A stretch of 6,647 nt of DNA from Desulfobacteraceae bacterium. Its GTDB lineage: Bacteria; Desulfobacterota; Desulfobacteria; Desulfobacterales; SURF-7. The stretch lies in contig JAUXCK010000155.1 of assembly GCA_030618925.1 (NCBI GenBank), positions 1 through 6,647 on the forward strand, read 5' to 3'. Below the pieces are notes generated by a model. The model saw only the letters and a list, made by a program, of their open reading frames with translations. It was not told the origin of the DNA and ran no database searches. A program made the position numbers and the translations under genes. Position 1 is the first letter of the stretch, and each line of letters opens with the position of its first letter. Positions 1 through 6,604 of this stretch are shown piece after piece.

Positions 1-729
1 TTATACCCGATGTACTACAGGGAGTGTGTGGATTATTTAAATCAAAGAAATGTCACCCCCATTGTATATTCCAACTACGCCCATAAGAAGGGGGTTGCAG
101 AGGGATTGAACCAATGGAACATGAAAGTACTTGATGACTTTCCCGATCTTTATTGTTTCGCAGCTTTTCATCCTGATGACGATGACTATATGGCGCTGGC
201 TGAGGCGATACTTTCGCATCCACAGGTTCTGGGGTTTAAGCTTCAACTTCTTGTTCAGGATTTTTATCCCTATGATGAAAGACTTTTTCCCCTTTATGAC
301 CTTGTGATACAAAAGGGGAAACGCATTTTATTTCACACAGGGACCGGGCCTGTGGGCAATAAGTACACGGGGATACAAAATTTCCAAAAAATGCTGAAAC
401 GATATCCGGATATTCCTGCCAATATCGCCCATATGGGCGCACTTGAGTTTGAGGCATTTATGGATCTTCTGGCAGGGCATAAAAATCTTTATTTTGACAC
501 GGCATTTACATTTTTTAAGCAGGCGGATATGGGATTTAACCTTGGAACCCGTATCCTTGAGGAGAATAAGGACAGAATCGTTTATGGCTCTGATTTTCCG
601 AATTTAATCTTTCCCCGGGAAGAGGAGATCGAGTGCCTGCTGGAAATGGGGCTTTCAGATGAGTTCTATCAAAAGGTGTTTTTTGAAAATGGAATGAAAT
701 TGATTAAAATGCATTCTGAAAAGCGGTAA
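1..729 (+). CDS. Amidohydrolase-2 family metal-dependent hydrolase, 5' end outside window
   Basis: The frame is open to base 1 (Leu-Tyr-Pro before the first ATG at 10), so the gene very probably starts upstream; only about 240 residues are seen. Counting from the ATG at 10, the visible barrel elements are a GFK motif with Lys77 (strand 4), FHTGTG with His109 (strand 5), AHMGALEFE with His141 (strand 6) and YGSDFP with Asp195 (strand 8). In the amidohydrolase superfamily these positions bind the catalytic metal or the substrate. The HxH metal-binding pair of strand 1 should lie in the missing N-terminal part. The protein is probably a cytosolic hydrolase or decarboxylase-type enzyme on a small substrate; the substrate cannot be read from the sequence. 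There is no signal peptide in the part seen. An 86-base gap separates it from aqpZ and no terminator is evident there. The family call is firm and the reaction is unknown. Confidence 0.85.
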   Translation, partial: LYPMYYRECVDYLNQRNVTPIVYSNYAHKKGVAEGLNQWNMKVLDDFPDLYCFAAFHPDDDDYMALAEAILSHPQVLGFKLQLLVQDFYPYDERLFPLYDLVIQKGKRILFHTGTGPVGNKYTGIQNFQKMLKRYPDIPANIAHMGALEFEAFMDLLAGHKNLYFDTAFTFFKQADMGFNLGTRILEENKDRIVYGSDFPNLIFPREEEIECLLEMGLSDEFYQKVFFENGMKLIKMHSEKR

Positions 730-804
730 CAATGTGTCGCACCCTTTTTATCCGTAAAAAAACGTCTGGTTAAACGCTGTCCGGCATTAACGTCAACACA
801 AAAA

Positions 805-810
805 AGGAGA
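805..810 (+). promoter_or_regulatory. Ribosome binding site of aqpZ
   Basis: AGGAGA lies five bases before the ATG at 816. It is a strong Shine-Dalgarno match and fixes the aqpZ start, which also agrees with the N-terminus of known AqpZ proteins. Confidence 0.7.
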
Positions 811-815
811 TCATT

Positions 816-1505
816 ATGCAAAAGTATGGCGCTGAATTCTTCGGGACATTCTGGCTGGTTCTTGGCGGGTGCGGCAGTGCGGTATTGGCCGCTGCTTTCC
901 CCAACGTGGGCATCGGCCTGCTTGGCGTATCTCTGGCTTTCGGCCTGACAGTACTGACCATGGCCTTTGCCATTGGACACATATCCGGCTGCCACCTCAA
1001 TCCGGCAGTTTCTGTAGGGCTTTGGGCTGGAGGCCGTTTTCCGGCAAACCAGCTCCTGCCGTACATCGTCGCACAGGTTCTGGGGGGTATTGCAGCAGGC
1101 GGTGTCCTCTATCTCATCGCCAGCGGCAAGGCCGGCTTTGATGTCACTGCCGGTTTTGCATCAAACGGGTACGGCGCCCATTCGCCGGGTGGATACTCCC
1201 TGCTGGCGGCATTGGTAACCGAGGTGGTGATGACCACGATGTTTCTGATCGTCATTCTCGGTGCAACCGACAAGCGTGCGCCCCAGGGGCTTGCGCCCAT
1301 CGCCATCGGCCTCTGTCTCACCCTGATTCACCTGATCAGCATTCCGGTGACCAATACCTCTGTGAATCCTGCCCGCAGCACGGGTGTGGCTGTTTTTGCC
1401 GGAGGATGGGCCATCACTCAACTCTGGCTTTTTTGGGTGGCCCCGATTGTGGGCGGTTTGATTGGTGCCGTCATCTATCGTTTCATCGGCAGCGAAAAAG
1501 ACTGA
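816..1505 (+). CDS. aqpZ: Aquaporin Z, water channel
   Basis: This 229-residue inner-membrane protein of the MIP family passes water across the cytoplasmic membrane, normally as a homotetramer with six membrane helices per subunit. Both half-helix NPA boxes are present: HLNPAVS with Asn62, and SVNPARS with Asn184. The constriction residues known from E. coli AqpZ (Phe43, His174, Thr183, Arg189) align with Phe42, His172, Thr181 and Arg187. This combination marks a water-selective channel and not a glycerol facilitator, which would lack the His. Length and start match the family. Blocks such as GHISG, LWAGGRFPA, GYGxHSPGGYS and LIHLISIPVTNTSVNPARST look almost the same as the enterobacterial protein as I remember it. 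It seems to be a stand-alone gene; its GC content is clearly higher than that of the spacer after it, which could reflect transfer or simply selection. Its stop overlaps the ATG of a doubtful short frame (TGATG at 1503-1507). Confidence 0.97.
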   Translation: MQKYGAEFFGTFWLVLGGCGSAVLAAAFPNVGIGLLGVSLAFGLTVLTMAFAIGHISGCHLNPAVSVGLWAGGRFPANQLLPYIVAQVLGGIAAGGVLYLIASGKAGFDVTAGFASNGYGAHSPGGYSLLAALVTEVVMTTMFLIVILGATDKRAPQGLAPIAIGLCLTLIHLISIPVTNTSVNPARSTGVAVFAGGWAITQLWLFWVAPIVGGLIGAVIYRFIGSEKD

Positions 1506-1781
1506 TGCAAGGGGTGTTTATCTCCATGAGGTATGAAAACTTTTTCATATTGGGAAATCGATTCAACACCAATTTGTTCCTAATGGCCCAGGAAAACATA
1601 GACATTTTTTTAAATCTTCAATATAACAAACTGATATTTAATAAGAACGAGTCCATTTATTCGAACAGGCACGGCTCTTGCTTTAATTCTGCCAAGAGGA
1701 TGACTTTTAGTAAAAATCCGTGCACGAGCCAAGGCAAAGGCTGTTCAATGTGTGAAAAATAAAATAGCCTGGGAGAATAAA
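1506..1781 (+). other. AT-rich spacer with doubtful 85-codon frame and weak inverted repeat
   Basis: This stretch between aqpZ and the PKD lipoprotein holds no recognisable gene. A frame of 85 codons runs from the ATG at 1505 to the stop at 1760-1762. Its protein is rich in Asn and Phe, ends in a Cys-containing tail (CSMCEK), resembles nothing I know, has no ribosome binding site, and lacks the first-position G bias of real genes. I judge it probably non-coding. An imperfect inverted repeat pairs 1673-1681 (GGCTCTTGC) with 1722-1730 (GCACGAGCC), with one mismatch and a 40-base loop. The region must carry the promoter of the lipoprotein unless that gene is read from aqpZ, but I could not find convincing -35 and -10 boxes. 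I compared it by eye with the cyclic-di-GMP-I riboswitch pattern and it does not fit. Confidence 0.4.
1771..1776 (+). promoter_or_regulatory. Ribosome binding site of the PKD lipoprotein
   Basis: GGGAGA lies five bases before the ATG at 1782. It decides for this start over the in-frame GTG at 1752, which would put ten extra residues, including acidic ones, ahead of the signal peptide. Confidence 0.55.
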
Positions 1782-2687
1782 ATGAAAAAAGAAATTTTAT
1801 GGAAACACCCCTTGAGACGTATCCTGTTGTTGGGATTAATTATCATTGCCAGCGTCGGCTGTGCTGGAAATGACAATGACGATAATAACAATGTTCCGGC
1901 GGGACTTAACCTTCCAATTGCTGACGCCGGTCCGGATCAGGATGTTTTTACCAATTTGCCGGTAACCCTTGATGGCAGCGGGAGCAGCAGTGCTGATAGT
2001 GCGACCTTAACCTATAGCTGGTCTTTCAAGCGACCGGAGGACAGTATTGCATTACTTTCCGATCCCAGCAGTTCAAATCCCACATTTATACCGGATGTCA
2101 ACGGCACCTATGAAATTCGCCTGATCGTAAATGATGGGACCAATGATAGTGCGCCACACACAGCCATGTATGAAGCCTCCCCGATTTATGCCTATGGGTT
2201 TGAAGAGGGTCTTGGGGACTGGGCAATTGAGGGAAACCCGACTTGGGAGGTCGGCACACCCGACTCACTCGACTATGGTCCGGGCGGGCCTTATTCAGGA
2301 TCCAGCTGCGCAGGGACAAATCTGAATGGACCCTATCCTATCCTCCCCTCTTTGAGTTGGCTGAAAAGCCCTTCCATTGAACTCCCTGAAATCGAAGCAG
2401 TGGATAAGATTTACTTGAATTTTTTTCACTGGTTTGAGTTTGCTATATTTACTACGGGCAAGATCTATATGTCCAAAGAGACATCATCTGATGTCTGGAG
2501 TGACTGGGAGCTCCTTAAAGATGCCACTTATACAGGTGTTTCACCCAAATGGTCGAAGGCCGTTCAGGTTATCGAGATGCCGGATTACAATATAGTCAAA
2601 AGGGTTCGTTTCAAGTTCCAGCTGGTCGGTTTTGGGCTCCATAACCTGGCGGGGTGGTATGTGGATGATATAGAGGTCTCATTTTAA
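1782..2687 (+). CDS. Lipoprotein with PKD domain and MAM/immune-inhibitor-A-like jelly-roll
   Basis: The 301-residue product begins with a lipoprotein signal peptide: a basic n-region (KHPLRR), a hydrophobic core and a lipobox-like ASVGC with the modified cysteine at Cys27. Ala at +2 favours the outer membrane by the E. coli sorting rule. An Asn/Asp-rich linker (about 30-37) leads into one PKD beta-sandwich at about 44-125, with the typical ADAGPDQ opening, LDGSGSSS, YSW and the closing YEIRLIVNDG. Residues about 136-301 fit the jelly-roll found after proteases of the immune inhibitor A type and in MAM-like domains: FEEGLGDW, WEVGTP, YSGSSCAGTNLNG, WLKSPSIELP and the terminal GWYVDDIEVSF. No catalytic domain is present, so a binding or structural surface role is likely; the ligand is unknown. 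It stands alone, with spacers on both sides. An in-frame GTG at 1752 is a less likely start. Confidence 0.85.
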   Translation: MKKEILWKHPLRRILLLGLIIIASVGCAGNDNDDNNNVPAGLNLPIADAGPDQDVFTNLPVTLDGSGSSSADSATLTYSWSFKRPEDSIALLSDPSSSNPTFIPDVNGTYEIRLIVNDGTNDSAPHTAMYEASPIYAYGFEEGLGDWAIEGNPTWEVGTPDSLDYGPGGPYSGSSCAGTNLNGPYPILPSLSWLKSPSIELPEIEAVDKIYLNFFHWFEFAIFTTGKIYMSKETSSDVWSDWELLKDATYTGVSPKWSKAVQVIEMPDYNIVKRVRFKFQLVGFGLHNLAGWYVDDIEVSF

Positions 2688-2689
2688 TT

Positions 2690-2838
2690 TTTAAAGTGGC
2701 AGCAGGTGCCGGCATTTCCAAAAATGATGGAACGCTGGCCGGATCTTCTTCAGGTTCCCTGATTTCCATTGCTGTGGTTTCAAGAATATCCCCTGAATCA
2801 AGCCCGGCAGTATCCTGCGCATGATGATGACGCAACAC
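2690..2838 (-). pseudogene. Possible remnant of a formyltransferase-domain gene
   Basis: The 181-base gap between the lipoprotein and dus holds a minus-strand stretch of about 49 codons with a strongly coding-like pattern (many codons starting with G). It reads HHHAQDTAGLDSGDILE followed by TAMEI and, later, EDPASV and PAPAATL. The D-x-AGLDSGDIL core resembles the segment of methionyl-tRNA or phosphoribosylglycinamide formyltransferases that reads roughly MDxGxDTGDIL, followed by an I/V-rich strand and a DT-containing helix. An in-frame TGA lies directly upstream, and the frame then runs on into the antisense of the lipoprotein end, so no intact gene is possible. The match is by eye over a short stretch and may be chance. 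The gap may also carry the dus promoter, which I could not identify. Confidence 0.25.
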
Positions 2839-2868
2839 TCAGCCCATGGAGTGTAACAATCCGCACTG

Positions 2869-3825
2869 ATGCAATACACCAGACTATACATGGCCCCCTT
2901 GAAAGGGGTTACGGATCATATATTCAGGAATACATTTGCAGATCACTTTGAAGGGATTGATATCGCTGTCTCACCCTTTATTGCCAGTAAAAGTGATAAT
3001 AAAATCAAAAAAAAATATGTCAAGGACGTCTGGCCCGAGCATAATACCCGGCTGCCGGTTATCCCACAGATTCTGAGCAAAACAGCCAAAGACTTTATCA
3101 TTCTTGCCAACTATCTGTATGATCTGGGTTATGATATTGTCAACTGGAACCTGGGATGCCCTTATCCCAGGGTGGCCAATAAAAAACGCGGCGCCGGCAT
3201 GCTGCCCCATACAGATATGATTCACGCATTTCTTGATACTGTGGTTCCGGGGATCAACGGAAAACTTTCCATAAAACTCAGACTTGGCTGGCGCAGCAAA
3301 GATGATATTTTCAGACTGATACCGATTTTAAACCAGTATCCTCTGGAAGACGTCATCGTTCATCCCAGAATCGGTATTCAGCGATATGAGGGAGAGATTG
3401 ATTATGAGGCATTTTGTCAGTGTATGGCATTGATCCGCCACAAGGTGGTCTATAATGGGGATATCAAAACACCTGAAATTTTCAAGGCATTATCCCTGCG
3501 GTTTGACAATGTGAGTGACTGGATGATTGGCCGGTGGTGTCTGGCCAATCCATTTCTGCCCGGCATCATTAAAGCAGGAAAAGATGATGTCCCGGACAAA
3601 ATTCCAAGAATGAAACAATTTCATGACGCATTGTTTGAACAATACAATAGTATTCTGGATGGCCCCTCCCAGTTACTGAATAAAATGAAAGGCCTCTGGA
3701 AATATTTTTCTTTTTCATTTAAAGACTGTCAAAAATCCATGAAAAAGATCAAAAAAACGAGACATCCAGATCACTACCTGGAGCAGGTAAATCTTTTTTT
3801 TGATAATGATGCGAAATGGCTGTAA
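2869..3825 (+). CDS. dus: tRNA-dihydrouridine synthase family protein
   Basis: The 318-residue product is a cytosolic flavoenzyme that reduces particular uridines in the tRNA D-loop to dihydrouridine, using FMN and NADPH. The N-terminal TIM barrel shows the family motifs in order: MAPLKGVTDHIFR (8-20) at the FMN site; NWNLGCP with Cys97, the position of the catalytic acid in Dus enzymes; KKRGAGML (105-112), the active-site loop; KLRLGW with Lys136 and Arg138; VHPR with His165; YNGDI (195-199); and MIGRWCLANPFL (219-230). The C-terminal part from about 245 is helical and basic, as in the tRNA-binding domain. Length is normal. Which uridine it modifies cannot be told. The ATG at 2869 has no good ribosome binding site (GGAG at 2848-2851 is too far), and the only near alternative, Met8, has none either and would cut into the barrel. 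It may share a transcript with the next gene, 19 bases on. Confidence 0.92.
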   Translation: MQYTRLYMAPLKGVTDHIFRNTFADHFEGIDIAVSPFIASKSDNKIKKKYVKDVWPEHNTRLPVIPQILSKTAKDFIILANYLYDLGYDIVNWNLGCPYPRVANKKRGAGMLPHTDMIHAFLDTVVPGINGKLSIKLRLGWRSKDDIFRLIPILNQYPLEDVIVHPRIGIQRYEGEIDYEAFCQCMALIRHKVVYNGDIKTPEIFKALSLRFDNVSDWMIGRWCLANPFLPGIIKAGKDDVPDKIPRMKQFHDALFEQYNSILDGPSQLLNKMKGLWKYFSFSFKDCQKSMKKIKKTRHPDHYLEQVNLFFDNDAKWL

Positions 3826-3844
3826 GTAGAAAAAAGTGGGGGGT

Positions 3845-5077
3845 ATGAAAAAGGAGGAAATACGATATGCCACGTGGGTGGTGATCCTCGCTATCGCCCT
3901 GTGGGGCTGTATTGCGCAAAACAAAAAAAGTGACAGGCACCGGAATCAACCGGGGCCGTCGGTCGATTGCGATGTCAGGGGTGAGTGCCCTCAGATAATG
4001 ATCCTGGACGATCCCCCTTCCACCGGCCCCGGCACGTTTCATGGTTACGCAGACTCAATAATTGCTCACGACCTGGACGTATTGGACCGTCTCTGGCTCG
4101 CCTACTCATGGCTTGACATTACCACGGGGACTGATCCATCCGGGAAACCGGTGCTGATGGCTGTAGTTTCATCACATCTGGCCCGCAGCGACGACGGAGG
4201 GACGACCTTCAACTTTGTGGGTGAACTCTACCCGGCCACACCATTGGTTGATCCCGAAGGCAGCGGAGAGAACGGTATCTTGAGTTCGGAGACGGTATCC
4301 CTGGCTGCCATGAGGTCTGGTGGGGATGTTACCTGGTATGGCGCGCACCTCCGCTATTTCCTCAGGCCAAAAAGGGGATACAACCCGAATTACGCCACGA
4401 GCTGGACGGTACGAATTGGCGCTGCACCCTCCCCTGACCAGCTTGGCGATACAGAGGTGGTTGAAAACGAGACAATCCTCGGCGTGTCAATGACCTCTCC
4501 ATCTTACAATCTCAAAGTCCAGTTGGACAAGCTGGCCGGATTACCGATCCAGAAATGTGCCATGGTGAATAACCCTGCACTGTTTGCGCAAAACGGGTCG
4601 CTGTACCTGATTGTCGAGTGCCTGGCATTCGTTGGAACGGATTCTGATTACGATAATTCGACCATACAGGTTTTCGGCACGACTCCCTTCGGGAACCCCC
4701 AGACGTGGATTTGGCGCCACGTGGGCAAACTCTCTGACCACTCACTGGCTGAGGAACTGGGTGCCGATACCCTCCTGCAGCCGGAGGTCACTTTGGCGGC
4801 CGATGGAAGCTTGATGCTTATGGTCACGCCTGCTCACATCGATCATTCTCTGCAGGTTCGTACCCGGGGTGAGGGGTGCGTCGCCATCGAAATCGATTCG
4901 CTGGATCCACCCATGATTAAGCGTAACAGCGAAGGCCGCTCAGTGGTGCGGGCGAATATTGAAGGGAAGGGGTTTTGTGCCTGCACCTACGACAACGCCT
5001 CCACAACAGGAATCCTGACGCATGTGCAGTGGGAAGGGCACTTCTACACGATGCACGCAACAGGTTTAAGACCGTGA
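3845..5077 (+). CDS. Lipoprotein with sialidase-type Asp-box, probable secreted beta-propeller
   Basis: The 410-residue product starts with a lipoprotein signal peptide whose lipobox is ALWGC, with the lipidated cysteine at Cys22 and Ile at +2, so outer-membrane or surface location is likely. Residues 115-122 (SDDGGTTF) match the Asp-box (S-x-D-x-G-x-T-aromatic) of sialidases and BNR-repeat propellers exactly. Only one clear box is seen. Further strands such as RLWLAYSW, GSLYLIVECLAF, PEVTLAADGSLMLMVTP and HVQWEGHFYTMH fit blades of a propeller with degenerate repeats. The arginine triad of true sialidases cannot be assigned, so enzyme activity is not supported. Cys42, 48, 238, 259, 345, 378 and 380 could form disulfides. 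The start is uncertain: the ATG at 3845 has only a G-run one base ahead, and an in-frame GTG at 3836 adds three residues. It follows dus by 19 bases and is richer in GC than dus. Confidence 0.75.
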   Translation: MKKEEIRYATWVVILAIALWGCIAQNKKSDRHRNQPGPSVDCDVRGECPQIMILDDPPSTGPGTFHGYADSIIAHDLDVLDRLWLAYSWLDITTGTDPSGKPVLMAVVSSHLARSDDGGTTFNFVGELYPATPLVDPEGSGENGILSSETVSLAAMRSGGDVTWYGAHLRYFLRPKRGYNPNYATSWTVRIGAAPSPDQLGDTEVVENETILGVSMTSPSYNLKVQLDKLAGLPIQKCAMVNNPALFAQNGSLYLIVECLAFVGTDSDYDNSTIQVFGTTPFGNPQTWIWRHVGKLSDHSLAEELGADTLLQPEVTLAADGSLMLMVTPAHIDHSLQVRTRGEGCVAIEIDSLDPPMIKRNSEGRSVVRANIEGKGFCACTYDNASTTGILTHVQWEGHFYTMHATGLRP

Positions 5078-5097
5078 GGGAAATACCCTGGGCTTGA

Positions 5098-5117
5098 ATT
5101 TGAAAAAAATTTCAAAT
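5098..5117. repeat. Perfect 8-bp A/T inverted repeat between convergent genes
   Basis: ATTTGAAA and TTTCAAAT flank an AAAA loop, midway between the convergent stops at 5077 and 5129. A run of eight A (5121-5128) follows on the plus strand. It is not a classical intrinsic terminator for either gene: the plus-strand transcript has no U-run after the stem, and on the minus strand the T-run comes before the stem. A weaker AGGG/CCCT stem lies at 5077-5089. It may help end transcription in both directions, but the stem is weak. Confidence 0.35.
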
Positions 5118-5128
5118 GACAAAAAAAA

Positions 5129-6604
5129 TCACCCCTCCATAAGGGATTTGGGAACAATGATTGGATAATCCAGAAGCTGCTGTGCCATTCCCTTGGCCAG
5201 AGTGTCGAACCGCATGCTGGCCATCCCGCCTCCCCCCAGTGACTCATGCAAAAGGAAGTTGATCGCATGAATGCCGGGCAACTCAAACCGTTCAACCAAT
5301 GGGTTCGCCGCACCTTTAAATACATGAGAGAAATAATGACGGACAGCCTCTGTGGTCAACGTTTTTCGTATATACGGAAGGTAGCCGGGGTGTCGCGCAA
5401 TAATGCCGATATTAAAGGAATCGCCCTTGTCACCACTTCGACCCCAGGCCAGACGAATAAGTGGCAAAGAAACCATATCCCCTGGAATGGGTTCACTGTC
5501 AGGAATGTCAGGTCTTACAATTTCAGAAAAATCAAACCCCCCATCTGCCCGAACCGTTACCTGCCGGGATTCCTGGTCGAGGATGGCATTAATTGATATT
5601 TCATTTTTAGGTATCAAAAACGAAAAAAGCCTGACCACCGGGGAAACAGACGGTCTCCCTTCATGCCAGGCCGTGCTGCCGGGGGACATGGAAGTAATGG
5701 GGGCATAAATCTCCCGGGCAAAAATCGTCAACGCCTCCTTTTTGTCATGTTCAACCACAATTCTGCAGGCGACCTCCCGGGTACTGCGCGCCCGACTGTT
5801 TTTTCCGTAAGAGATTTCCGCACCTATGGGTTCTATCCATGTGGACCGATAATCTTCAAAATTTCTCTTTTGAAGCATGGCGCTTGTTCTTTCAAGGATG
5901 GCCCCGGCCTGTCGCTCAGCCTTGCGTGCCGCGTCAATACCGATAACAGGCAGTACGGCAATAGAACGATATCCGTCTTGAAAGCCTGCACACACCTTGT
6001 AGGTATCCGTGGGCGGATACCCGATTGCGCCGGACACTTTTACGCTGTCCGATGTTACCTGTTCAATCTTTACCTGGGAAAAATCACATGTGACATCCGG
6101 CAGCAAATAAACCTGGGGATCTCCAACTTCGTAAAGCATCTGCTCGGAAACCGTGGCCGCTGATATGAGACCGCCGGTCCCGGGCGGTTTTGTTACGATA
6201 AATGTGCCGTCATCCTGACACTCAAGAACCGGGTAGCCGATATTTGACCAGTCGGGCACGAGTTCCCAGTCTGTATGAAGCCCTCCTGTGGCCTGAGCAC
6301 CACACTCATTGATATGCCCTGCCAGGCTTCCCTGGGCCAACCGATCATAATCATCATCTGCCCAGCCAAACTCATAAAGCAGCGGCCCGAGTGTCAGCGC
6401 ACTGTCCACAACACGGCTGGTGAGTACGATATCGGCTCCCATGGCCAATGCCTCGGCTATGGGAACTGCACCCAAATATGCGTTCATGCTCAACATCCTG
6501 TCCGGCCAGGGAGAACCATCATACATTTCTGTTAACCCCCGATTTTTGAGTTCCTCCGCATGCGGCATCAGGTCATCGCCCTCGATAACGGCAATTTCCT
6601 CCAA
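5129..6604 (-). CDS. AtuA family (DUF1446) protein, N-terminally truncated, likely pseudogene
   Basis: The 491 codons match the AtuA/DUF1446 family, named after a gene of acyclic terpene (citronellol/geraniol) use in Pseudomonas; the biochemical role is unsettled. Conserved blocks include AVIEGDDL (5-12), NAYLGAVPIAEALAMGADIVLTSRVVDSALTL in two parts (41-72), GHINECGAQATGG (96-108) and PPGTGGLIS (140-148). Residues about 380-485 form the AtuA-like C-terminal domain, with AWGRSGDKGDSFNIGII. Family members have roughly 110 more residues before the VxGDDL motif, including an N-terminal glycine-rich block. Here these are absent. The frame can only start at a TTG (6604) or at Met13, and in-frame TGA and TAG stops lie at 6623-6628. 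No strong ribosome binding site serves either start. I infer a gene broken by deletion or insertion, though a shortened product cannot be excluded. It converges on the Asp-box lipoprotein. The family call is firm; function after truncation is doubtful. Confidence 0.85.
   Translation of the reverse strand: MEEIAVIEGDDLMPHAEELKNRGLTEMYDGSPWPDRMLSMNAYLGAVPIAEALAMGADIVLTSRVVDSALTLGPLLYEFGWADDDYDRLAQGSLAGHINECGAQATGGLHTDWELVPDWSNIGYPVLECQDDGTFIVTKPPGTGGLISAATVSEQMLYEVGDPQVYLLPDVTCDFSQVKIEQVTSDSVKVSGAIGYPPTDTYKVCAGFQDGYRSIAVLPVIGIDAARKAERQAGAILERTSAMLQKRNFEDYRSTWIEPIGAEISYGKNSRARSTREVACRIVVEHDKKEALTIFAREIYAPITSMSPGSTAWHEGRPSVSPVVRLFSFLIPKNEISINAILDQESRQVTVRADGGFDFSEIVRPDIPDSEPIPGDMVSLPLIRLAWGRSGDKGDSFNIGIIARHPGYLPYIRKTLTTEAVRHYFSHVFKGAANPLVERFELPGIHAINFLLHESLGGGGMASMRFDTLAKGMAQQLLDYPIIVPKSLMEG

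Noticed and set aside
761..794. AACGTC direct repeat (761-766 and 789-794) and GTTAA/TTAAC pair ahead of aqpZ
   Set aside because: Six- and five-base matches at this spacing are expected by chance and do not sit on recognisable promoter boxes.
1406..1762. 118-codon plus-strand frame starting inside aqpZ
   Set aside because: Its first third is the out-of-frame reading of the aqpZ 3' end; only the part after 1505 is free, and that lacks coding bias and a ribosome binding site.
1722..1781. Possible cyclic-di-GMP-I riboswitch before the PKD lipoprotein, suggested by the GCAAAGGC-like run
   Set aside because: The remaining conserved blocks and the second stem of that riboswitch class are absent.
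1752..1784. GTG at 1752 as the lipoprotein start
   Set aside because: It would add ten residues with no ribosome binding site; the ATG at 1782 has GGGAGA at good spacing and gives a standard signal peptide.
2691..2700. Terminator after the PKD lipoprotein
   Set aside because: Only a four-base GGCA/TGCC pairing is present near 2698-2711 and no T-run follows it.
5663..6163. 166-codon plus-strand frame antisense to the AtuA gene
   Set aside because: It lies wholly antisense to a well-conserved family match and shows no recognisable domain.
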